Positions 51,942-59,129 of a DNA stretch of 64,000 bases are shown piece after piece (position 1 is the first letter of the stretch; each line of letters opens with the position of its first letter). Source of the stretch: CAZLRH01 sp964562015 (GTDB lineage Bacteria > Verrucomicrobiota > Verrucomicrobiia > Opitutales > JABDGR01); the NCBI GenBank assembly GCA_964562015.1, contig CAZLRH010000017.1, forward strand, positions 1-64,000, read 5' to 3'. Position numbers and translations under genes: made by a program. The notes beneath the pieces were generated by a model, which did not search any database, had not been told where the DNA came from, and saw nothing but the letters and a program-made list of their open reading frames with translations.

Positions 51942-51986
51942 AAAACAAAAAAGGCCCGGCGGATAAATCCACCGGGCCTTTGTTTT
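51942..51986. terminator. Bidirectional intrinsic terminator
   Basis: AAAACAAA... and GGCCCGG at 51942-51959 pair with CCGGGCCTTTGTTTT at 51972-51986, giving a G+C-rich stem flanked by A and T runs. It can end transcripts from the effector gene (plus) and from the glycosidase gene (minus), which converge here. It forms the right boundary of the T3SS locus. Confidence 0.85.
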
Positions 51987-52022
51987 CGCCGCCGCGCTTG
52001 AGTTGGCGCGTCTGGCTGCGCT

Positions 52023-53780
52023 TTAGTTGCTCAGGAAATCGCCGGCACCCTGGGTCTTGCCATTGGTCGGCGCAGTGGTCCTCACGCCGTTCACCGGGGC
52101 CGGGGACTGGGGCGGCGCGGCGTTTTCCTTGAACAAGGTTTGCAGGGCGGTGTAGGCCGCGCGGGGCTTGAGCACGTCGGGCCCGCCATTGAGGTCGCCC
52201 GTCCATTCATTGACCGGCGGACGCCTTTCCGGCGCATCGGTGGTGGGCTGCTGGCGCTTGCTCTGAGTGACATCCTGGCTGAAGCCGCGCGTCGGGCTGG
52301 CGCTCACGCTGAAGAGTCCGAACCATTCTTCATCCCAGTGTTTGCCGGGCGCCTGGTCCATGTAAGCATCGTTGCCATCGTGAACCTGCGGATTGCCGGC
52401 TTTGAACCATTCATCCAAATAGGAGAAGATGTAACCGCCGGCGACATCGGGGTAGGGACCGGTGCCTCCATCCGAGCGGTTGGCGAACATTTGCTGCCAT
52501 TGGCGGACGAGAATATCGGAGGCGGCTTTGCCGTTGTCGGGAAGTTCGACGGCCTTGTTGCCGTCACGGGTGGAGGCGGGCACGCCCATTTCCGTGAAGA
52601 GGATGGGTTTGACCTTGGCGTCACGGCCGGTGTCCTTGAGCCACTTGAGGTAGGTAGTCGTGTACTCGCCCAACGCGTCCTTCGGGTCGCGGTAAATGTT
52701 CAGGCTCAGCACGTCCATCTTGCCATAATCCCAGACCGGCTGGTCGATGAGGGTGATGGTTTTGCTAATGTCATCCGCCTTGGCGAGCCAGTGGCCGGCG
52801 GCGCGGGGTTTGTCGTGCAGCGCGATGGTGATGAGTTTATCCGGCGCGTTCTTTTTGATCACATCGTACATCGCGTTGAGCTTGTCCCAATAATCCGTGC
52901 GCCAGTAATTGCCGGCGGGCATGCCCTGGTATTTGCCGCCGCCGAGGGAGACGAGCGGCTTGCCGTCGATGCCGAGCAGGTAATCAGGACCCCAGTCCGC
53001 CGGCGGAGGCAACGGCACGTTGTTGTTGTTTTCCTGGCGGATCTTGGCGACGTTCACACCGGCTTCGGCATCGTGCTCGTTGCCGAGAATGAAACCCATG
53101 ACGGCGGGATGGTTGCCGTATTTCTTGGCCAGCCATTCGCAGGTCTTGAGGAAAAATTGATAGGCATCCTCCTTTTTCTTCCGCTCTTCCGGGGTGGCCG
53201 CATAACCAAACGGCAATTCCGCAAACGGCACGCCGATCCAGACGTAAATCGGGTCCTTGCCGCCGTTCCAGCACATGTCGAGGAATTTGTCGTGGCCGTC
53301 GTGCACCCACCAGTCGCTGGATGGCGGGGCGGCCGTGCTCCAGTTGAGCGTGTTCCAGAATTCATAATTGTCTCGGTAGCCCTTGCTCGGGTCGGTGTAG
53401 CCATGCTTGTACATGGAGTAGGTCCGCAGGCTGTTCACGCCGAGTTTGCGCAGATAGCCGGGTTTCGCGGTGGTGCCGATGTCGCGCGTCCAAATGGGCG
53501 TGTAGCCTTTCGTGCCGATGCCATTGGGATCGCCGCGGTAGTAGAAAAAGTCCTGGTAAGGCGAGGCTTGGTTGCCCAGGTCCCCAATCGGCGCGACGCC
53601 GTAACAAACCCCGCGGGCGAAAAACGGCGCCGGGGCGCCGCCGTTGACGGAGAGCATGACTTTCAGGCCGTCCGTCGACCACTTGGAGGAGTCGGCCGCG
53701 AGGGCCGCCGTAATACCTAACGTCGTTAGCAGAACTCCGGCCGCCGTGCGACGCAGAGTGGGAAATGTGCGAGTGTGCAT
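52023..53780 (-). CDS. Secreted glycoside-hydrolase-like protein (clan GH-A fold)
   Basis: 585 residues with a signal peptide (LTTLGITAALAADSS). A TIM-barrel pattern follows: KLGVNSLRTYSMYK, WLAKKYGNHPAVMGFILGNEHD with the acid/base NE pair, MDVLSLNIYRDP, and PILFTEMGVPAST with the nucleophile Glu, as in clan GH-A enzymes (GH2 barrel or GH72-like). The C-terminus has a Pro/Thr/Asn-rich tail. It probably acts on beta-glycans outside the cell; the exact family is not certain. Confidence 0.72.
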   Translation of the reverse strand: MHTRTFPTLRRTAAGVLLTTLGITAALAADSSKWSTDGLKVMLSVNGGAPAPFFARGVCYGVAPIGDLGNQASPYQDFFYYRGDPNGIGTKGYTPIWTRDIGTTAKPGYLRKLGVNSLRTYSMYKHGYTDPSKGYRDNYEFWNTLNWSTAAPPSSDWWVHDGHDKFLDMCWNGGKDPIYVWIGVPFAELPFGYAATPEERKKKEDAYQFFLKTCEWLAKKYGNHPAVMGFILGNEHDAEAGVNVAKIRQENNNNVPLPPPADWGPDYLLGIDGKPLVSLGGGKYQGMPAGNYWRTDYWDKLNAMYDVIKKNAPDKLITIALHDKPRAAGHWLAKADDISKTITLIDQPVWDYGKMDVLSLNIYRDPKDALGEYTTTYLKWLKDTGRDAKVKPILFTEMGVPASTRDGNKAVELPDNGKAASDILVRQWQQMFANRSDGGTGPYPDVAGGYIFSYLDEWFKAGNPQVHDGNDAYMDQAPGKHWDEEWFGLFSVSASPTRGFSQDVTQSKRQQPTTDAPERRPPVNEWTGDLNGGPDVLKPRAAYTALQTLFKENAAPPQSPAPVNGVRTTAPTNGKTQGAGDFLSN

Positions 53781-53978
53781 GGTGATTTACTTTCGGTGGA
53801 GAGGGCCGCGCCGTGGACGTGAGCGGAGCCGGGCGTCCGCGGCGGGTTTGAGTTATTGAGAGAAAAATCGGTGGCAATTATTCCGTGAAAAATGAATTTC
53901 AGCCGTCGATGGCAAGGTAAATCCTGGCAGAAAAATAGTTGCCAAGGCAAGCCGGATGTCGCTACTTTCACCCGCGTT

Positions 53979-54428
53979 ATGGCGTCACTTTTATCTCCGG
54001 GATGCGCGCGCGCGACCCGTTCACGCCGGTCCGCTTACACGCTGGTGGAAATCATGCTGGTGTTGTCCATCATCGTGGTTTTGCTGGGCGCGGGTGTGTA
54101 TTATTTGGTGGGAAATGTTGAGGCCTCCAAAATCACGCGGGTCAAAGCCGACTTGAGTGCGTTGGGCACGCAGTTGAACACGTATCAGATGCAGAACCTG
54201 CGCTTTCCGACCACGGAGCAGGGCTTGCAGGCGCTCGTCAGCAAACCCACCGCCGCGCCGGCGCCGCGCACTTGGATTCAATTGCTCAAGCCCGAGGCGC
54301 TCACCGATCCGTGGGGCCATCCTTACCAGTACAAAGCGCCGGGCGAGCACAACAAGGACGCCTTTGACGTTTGGTCCTATGGGCCGAAGGGGCCGGGGGC
54401 CACCGAGGGTATTTTAGGCAACTGGTAA
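53979..54428 (+). CDS. gspG: Type II secretion major pseudopilin GspG
   Basis: 149 residues. The prepilin signal ends RSRRSA and the mature protein starts YTLVEIMLVLSIIVVLLGAGV with Glu at +5; the cleavage site is A-Y rather than the usual G-F. The C-terminal pattern of GspG is clear (LRFPTTEQGLQALVSKP, LTDPWGHPYQYKAPG and FDVWSYGPKG). GspG forms the pseudopilus that pushes folded proteins through the outer membrane. The ATG at 53979 fits the family, and it is the first gene of the operon. Confidence 0.93.
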   Translation: MASLLSPGCARATRSRRSAYTLVEIMLVLSIIVVLLGAGVYYLVGNVEASKITRVKADLSALGTQLNTYQMQNLRFPTTEQGLQALVSKPTAAPAPRTWIQLLKPEALTDPWGHPYQYKAPGEHNKDAFDVWSYGPKGPGATEGILGNW

Positions 54429-54442
54429 TCCGGCCGACCGTC

Positions 54443-54940
54443 ATGGCCGCGCGCATGATGAACCTGTCCTGGCCGCGCCGGGGCTATACGCTGGTCGAGG
54501 TGGTGCTTGCGCTCGCCGTCGTCGCCGTCGTGGCCGGTTTGGCGGTGCCTGCGTTGCGGGGTTGGAGCGAATTGACGGCCTTGCGCGGGCCGGCGGACGC
54601 ACTGGCCCGCCTCGCCCACCAGGCCCGCGCGCGCGCCTTTGCTGAAAATCAAAAATATCTAATCATCCTAGACGACAAATCATTTTCCCTGCGGGCGGCC
54701 TCCGCGAAGGACGGCGCGCCCGACCTCGAGCAGGTGCCCGTGCCGCCGGACTTTGTCTGCACCGTGAAGGGGGTGGGGCAGCGCGACTGGGAGCCGCTGC
54801 ACGGCCGCACCTGGGTTTTCGCGCCCGGCGATTTTGCCGAGCCGCTGTCGCTGCGGTTTCAACGCCGCGACCAGGTGCTCACCCAGCATTACGATCCGCT
54901 CTCGGCCATGGTGGCGGATGAGGAGGTTTTTGTGCCGTGA
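54443..54940 (+). CDS. gspH: Type II secretion minor pseudopilin GspH
   Basis: 165 residues: prepilin site RRG-YTLVEVVLALAVVAVVAGLAVP, followed by a beta-rich domain with TWVFAPGDFAEPLSLRFQRRD and a QARARAFAENQKYLIILDDK segment as in GspH. It follows gspG by 14 bases. The GTG start of gspI overlaps its stop. Confidence 0.82.
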   Translation: MAARMMNLSWPRRGYTLVEVVLALAVVAVVAGLAVPALRGWSELTALRGPADALARLAHQARARAFAENQKYLIILDDKSFSLRAASAKDGAPDLEQVPVPPDFVCTVKGVGQRDWEPLHGRTWVFAPGDFAEPLSLRFQRRDQVLTQHYDPLSAMVADEEVFVP

Positions 54941-55353
54941 GAATTTTTCGCCCCCGCCCCCGCCTTTCAAATTCCGCACGCCCGGCGCGCGGCATTCTCT
55001 TGTTCGAGGTGATTTTGGCGCTGGCGGTCTTCAGCCTCGTGGTCGTGGCGCTGGCGGTGAGTCTGCAACGCACGCTGGAGAGCGTCCACCTGGGGCAAAT
55101 GGACGTCTATGTGCAGCAGCAGTTGACTAATCGGCTGGCGCTGAGCCGGCTCCAATCGCTTGCGCCGGGCCACCTCGAGGAGAAGGCCGATGCCCGCGGC
55201 GTGCGCTATGTGCGCGAGGTCGAGCCGCTGGCTTTTCAAACCAAGGGCCGCGTGCCGGTGTCCGGCCTGCAACGCGTGCGCTGGACGGCTTTCTGGACCG
55301 GCCCGGCCGGGGCGCAAAGCAAAACTTTCCAAGTCTATGTGGCAGGCTCGTAA
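54937..55353 (+). CDS. gspI: Type II secretion minor pseudopilin GspI
   Basis: 138 residues with a GTG start overlapping the gspH stop (GTGA). The prepilin site RG-ILLFEVILALAVFSLVVVALAVSLQ has Glu at +5, and the body resembles GspI (QQLTNRLALSRLQ). GspI, J and K form the pseudopilus tip. Confidence 0.82.
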   Translation: MRIFRPRPRLSNSARPARGILLFEVILALAVFSLVVVALAVSLQRTLESVHLGQMDVYVQQQLTNRLALSRLQSLAPGHLEEKADARGVRYVREVEPLAFQTKGRVPVSGLQRVRWTAFWTGPAGAQSKTFQVYVAGS

Positions 55354-55957
55354 AGCAAAAAAAACGGGCATGACGCTCGTCGAGGTCATGCTGGGATTGG
55401 CGATTCTGTCCATCCTGGCCGGCGGCGTCATGGCCATCGTGGACAGCGCGCTGACCAGCACGGCGGTGGCGACCCGGATTTTTCGCCGCACGCAAAACAC
55501 CGCGGCGCTGTCCGACTATTTCCGGCGTCTGTTTCTGACCCTGCCACCCACGGTGCGTTTTCGCGCGACCCAGGCCACGGACGACGCGCGGCGGCAGACG
55601 GTGATTTTTGAAAACGCCCCCGAATTGCTTTCGTGGGGACGGGGCCGCGACGGTCCGCCCGACACGCGCGTGTCCTTTTCCACCCAGCCGGGCGCGGACC
55701 GCCGCCTCGAATTGCTCGCGAAAAAGGAATTTCCCCCATCAGCCAAGACCACGAACCCGCCGCCGGTGGCCCTGGCGGCCGGACTGCAATCGCTCCATTG
55801 GGAGTTTTTCAACCCCCGCACGGAGCGCTGGCAGGAGGAATGGGCGGATGTAACCATGCGTCCCCAGGCCGTGCGATTGCGTTTCCAGTTTGAGGATGCC
55901 CCCGAGGAAACCCAGGCCATCCTGTCGCTCTCGCCGGCCTCCCTGCGCCGCCCATGA
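55337..55957 (+). CDS. gspJ: Type II secretion minor pseudopilin GspJ
   Basis: 206 residues: prepilin site KKTG-MTLVEVMLGLAILSILAGGVMAIVDSAL with Glu at +5, then a beta-rich domain (WEFFNPRTERWQEEW, AVRLRFQFEDAP) typical of GspJ. The start at 55337 lies 17 bases inside gspI; the open frame reaches further upstream without prepilin features. Confidence 0.82.
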   Translation: MWQARKAKKTGMTLVEVMLGLAILSILAGGVMAIVDSALTSTAVATRIFRRTQNTAALSDYFRRLFLTLPPTVRFRATQATDDARRQTVIFENAPELLSWGRGRDGPPDTRVSFSTQPGADRRLELLAKKEFPPSAKTTNPPPVALAAGLQSLHWEFFNPRTERWQEEWADVTMRPQAVRLRFQFEDAPEETQAILSLSPASLRRP

Positions 55958-56904
55958 AACTGCTCACCCGACTAGTCCGCCTCGTTCGCCTGCGCTTCTG
56001 CGCAGGCCGCCGGGGGCTGGCCTTGATGCTGGTGCTTTGGGCGATTGCGGTGATGAGCCTGGCCGTGATTGGGCTCGTGCGCTTGGGGCAGGCCGGGCTG
56101 GCCGACATCGCCGATGGCGAAAAATATCAGCGGGCCCTGAACCTCGCCCAGTCCGGGATGGCGGTGGCCTTGCGGGCTGAAGTGGCCCCGGGCGACCCGC
56201 TGCTGCGCCAGAAATGGAATGCGGATGAAAGTTTCGCGGCGGAAATGCAATCGGAGCAAGGCCGCCTTTCCGTCAACGGCTTGTTGCAGGAGGATTATCG
56301 GGACATCTGGCGGCGTTTACTCCAAGGCTGGGGCCTGTCAGTGACCGAGGCCGACAAGGTTTTTGATTCGCTGATGGACTGGGTGCATCCCGGCCAGGGG
56401 CGACGCCTCAATGGCGCCGCGCGGGAGGACTACGAACGCGCCGGACTGCGGTATGGCCCGACGGGCAAGCCGTTTGCTTCCTATGACGAAATGGAGCAGG
56501 TGCTTAATTTTCAACTCCTCACCCGCCGCCGCCCCGACTGGCGCGAATTTTTCAGCTTGTGGTCGTCGGGCGGCCTCGACCTGCAGGCGGCGCCCGCCGA
56601 ATTGATCGCGGCCGTCACCGGTGCCGACCTGACGCGGGCCAAGGCCTTCGTCCAATACCGCAACGGCCCGGACGGCGTGCCGCAGACGGACGACGACCGT
56701 TTGTTTGCTGACTTGCCGGAAGCCGGAAATTTCTTACGAATCAGCCCGGCGACCCTCGACCGTTTGCGCTCGCAGTTGACCTTGCAGTCAAATCTAGTGC
56801 ACCTGCGCTCGCGCGGGACGGCGTTTGGCCGGACCATCACGCTCGACGCCGTCGCCCTCCGCAGTGGCAATACGCCGACGATTTATTCCTGGACGCAACC
56901 ATGA
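55954..56904 (+). CDS. gspK: Type II secretion minor pseudopilin GspK
   Basis: 316 residues. After a short basic leader comes RRG-LALMLVLWAIAVMSLAVIGLV; as usual for GspK there is no Glu at +5. The body has the GspK pattern (SVTEADKVFDSLMDWVHPGQ, GPTGKPFASYDEMEQVLNF) and a SAM-like domain. It starts within the gspJ stop (ATGA) and caps the pseudopilus. Confidence 0.88.
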   Translation: MKLLTRLVRLVRLRFCAGRRGLALMLVLWAIAVMSLAVIGLVRLGQAGLADIADGEKYQRALNLAQSGMAVALRAEVAPGDPLLRQKWNADESFAAEMQSEQGRLSVNGLLQEDYRDIWRRLLQGWGLSVTEADKVFDSLMDWVHPGQGRRLNGAAREDYERAGLRYGPTGKPFASYDEMEQVLNFQLLTRRRPDWREFFSLWSSGGLDLQAAPAELIAAVTGADLTRAKAFVQYRNGPDGVPQTDDDRLFADLPEAGNFLRISPATLDRLRSQLTLQSNLVHLRSRGTAFGRTITLDAVALRSGNTPTIYSWTQP

Positions 56905-58112
56905 AACCCGCCTCAAGCGACAACCCGGCCAGCTCCGGCGGCGGCCTTTTATTTCCCGCGTCCGGGGAAGGTTGGGAATTTTGGGCAGGCACCGCGGTCG
57001 CCCCGCGCACGCTCGCTGCGGACGACGCCCGGGTCTTGCGCCACGCCGAATGGGCGGCTCTACCAGCGGCGGCGGTCGGCAATTTTGTGATGCCGGCTCC
57101 CACCACGGAAGCGGGAGCCCTGCGGCAGGCGGCATTGCTGCGCGCGGAGCGGTTGCGGCTGAAAACCGAACATGCCCAACCCGCGTTGGGTTGGTGGATG
57201 GCCGGCGCGGACTCCGTACTCGTGGAGATTTTGGATGAGGCCAAGCCGGAGGCCGTCATCACCCCGGTGGCCCGGCATTACGCAGCCTCGCCGCATCTTT
57301 TGCCGCTCCCTGAAAATGGCTACGGCTTTTGGCGGGAACACGGGCGGTTGGTGCTGGCCGTCACGAGTGCCGGGGCCGTGACTTACTTCGCCACCTTTCC
57401 ACTGCCGGAGAGCACGGCGGCGTTGCGGCAGGAACTCGCGGCGCTCCGGCATCAACTGGAATTTCACGGCCTGCTGCCGCAAAAGGAGGTGCACGGATTT
57501 AACTGGGAAGCCGTGGCGGAATCCGAAAACGGCATGCTGGCGGCGGCTTTGCCCGGAGTGTGGAAAAGCGCGCCGCGGCCGGCCCCGCGCCCGGCCGGCA
57601 TGCCCGCCGGAGAAATCGTGCCGGTGGCCGTGGCCGAAGGCCGTCGCGCGGAATCCCACCGCCTGCGCACGCGCCGGATTTTGCTCGGCGTCGCGGCGGT
57701 GTATCTGGTGGGCGCGCTCGGGTGGCTCGGCGTTTTGGGGCAGCGGCAAATAGCCAACAATGTCCTGGCGCAGAAAGTCGCGCAAACGGCGGACGAAGTC
57801 GCCCAGCTCCAGAAGGCCGCCCGCGACTGGGGCTTGCTGGAGCCGGCGTTGGACAGCCACTATTATCCGCTGACCTTGTTGAAAGAAGTTTACGACATGA
57901 TGCCGGTCGATCGCGAAATTCGCCTGGATTCCTTTTCCGTCAAGGACCAGGCCATTGAATTGCGTGGCCAGGCCGCCAATGTGGATCAGGTCTTTCGTTT
58001 CCAACGCCAGCTCGATACGCAGCCGGATTTGCACCGGTATCAATGGACTTTGGACAATCCTTCCATCCTGCCGGACAGCGGCGCCACCTTCCGTCTCGTC
58101 GGCCGGCCCTGA
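56901..58112 (+). CDS. gspL: Type II secretion assembly protein GspL-like (PilN-like)
   Basis: 403 residues. A cytoplasmic N-terminal part of about 255 residues, only loosely like the actin-like domain of GspL, is followed by one membrane helix at about 260-280 and a periplasmic PilN/GspL-type domain (NVLAQKVAQTADEVAQLQKAARDWG, then EVYDMMPVDREIRLDSFSVKDQAIELRG). It connects the cytoplasmic ATPase to the pseudopilus machinery. It overlaps gspK and precedes gspM by one base. Confidence 0.75.
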   Translation: MKPASSDNPASSGGGLLFPASGEGWEFWAGTAVAPRTLAADDARVLRHAEWAALPAAAVGNFVMPAPTTEAGALRQAALLRAERLRLKTEHAQPALGWWMAGADSVLVEILDEAKPEAVITPVARHYAASPHLLPLPENGYGFWREHGRLVLAVTSAGAVTYFATFPLPESTAALRQELAALRHQLEFHGLLPQKEVHGFNWEAVAESENGMLAAALPGVWKSAPRPAPRPAGMPAGEIVPVAVAEGRRAESHRLRTRRILLGVAAVYLVGALGWLGVLGQRQIANNVLAQKVAQTADEVAQLQKAARDWGLLEPALDSHYYPLTLLKEVYDMMPVDREIRLDSFSVKDQAIELRGQAANVDQVFRFQRQLDTQPDLHRYQWTLDNPSILPDSGATFRLVGRP

Positions 58113-58113
58113 C

Positions 58114-58674
58114 ATGCGCGCCCTCAATCCACGCGAACGCACCCTGGCCCTCCTGTTCGGAGCGGTCATTTTTGGCCTGGCCAATCTCGCCGTGCTGCCG
58201 CGTTTGCGGGCGTGGGGACAAAGTCTCACCGACCAGCGCGGGCAATTGGAGGACAAGCAAAAGGTGGCGGCGGCCTGGCTCGAAAAAAAGGAATTGTGGC
58301 AACAGCGCGGGCAATGGCTGGCCGCGCAGCAGCCGGTGTGGACGCCGGACCTGACGCCCGCGACGCTGGTGGATAAAATTCGACAGTATTCCGCCGACCA
58401 CGGGGTGGTGGTGCTGGAGCAAAATTTTGTCGAATTGCCCGCCACGCCGGCTTACTCTCCCACGGCTTTGCGGCTGCGTCTGAGCGGTCCATTTGCCGGC
58501 ATGATTTCCTGGCTCTACGATTTGCAACAACCCGAGCATTTCATCTTGTGCCCGAGTTTCACTTGCAACGCCCAGGGCGACGATGCCTCCGCCATGACTT
58601 GGGAAATCACCCTGGCGCAACTTTATCAGCCGAAGCCTCCGACCGCGGCTCCGGCCTCCACGATCACTCCGTGA
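58114..58674 (+). CDS. gspM: Type II secretion assembly protein GspM-like (PilO-like)
   Basis: 186 residues: a short cytoplasmic start (LNPRERTLALLFGAVIFGLANLAVLPRLRAW) with one membrane helix, a coiled-coil stretch and a periplasmic ferredoxin-like domain (LRLRLSGPFAGMISWLYDLQQPEHFILCPSF) as in GspM/PilO. It partners the GspL-like protein. Confidence 0.75.
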   Translation: MRALNPRERTLALLFGAVIFGLANLAVLPRLRAWGQSLTDQRGQLEDKQKVAAAWLEKKELWQQRGQWLAAQQPVWTPDLTPATLVDKIRQYSADHGVVVLEQNFVELPATPAYSPTALRLRLSGPFAGMISWLYDLQQPEHFILCPSFTCNAQGDDASAMTWEITLAQLYQPKPPTAAPASTITP

Positions 58675-59129
58675 AAACTTTTGCCTGCCTGCTGGGTTTG
58701 ACGCTCGCTCCTCTCGCCGGAGCGGCTCCGGCTGCCACGCCCGCCGCCATCGAGCTGCCGGCGATGCCTCCGCTCGCGGATTTTTTGCAAATGGCCGCGC
58801 GGTCGCCCTTTTCGGGACGCCCTGCCTCATTGGTGCAGCAAGGTGAAGGCGGCGACTGGGAGTTGTGGGGCCTGATGCAAATCGCCGACAAGCGCTACGC
58901 CATTCTCCGGCAAACGGTGTCGCACCAATTTCTCTACCTCACGGAAAAAACCAACAGCCAGGGCCTGCGACTGGTGTCCGTGGACTTCAATCGCGACCCG
59001 CGCCAGGAAACCGTCACCATCGAAACCAATGGGAGCGTCACCCGGCTCGGATACGCCGCCGAATTGCTCGCCCGCAAACTCAGCGCCTACCAGAAGCTCG
59101 ATCAATCCGCTCCCCTTCCCAAGCCATGA
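58671..59129 (+). CDS. Exported T2SS accessory protein (GspC/GspN/PilP-like position)
   Basis: 152 residues with a signal peptide (FACLLGLTLAPLAGAAPAA) and a small beta-rich domain (WELWGLMQIADKRYAILRQTVSHQFLYLTE, LVSVDFNRDPRQETVTIE). The domain recalls the homology region of GspC or PilP, which contact the secretin N0 domain. The GTG start overlaps the gspM stop and gspD starts within its own stop, so it is translationally coupled to both. The identity is inferred from position and fold pattern. Confidence 0.6.
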   Translation: MKTFACLLGLTLAPLAGAAPAATPAAIELPAMPPLADFLQMAARSPFSGRPASLVQQGEGGDWELWGLMQIADKRYAILRQTVSHQFLYLTEKTNSQGLRLVSVDFNRDPRQETVTIETNGSVTRLGYAAELLARKLSAYQKLDQSAPLPKP

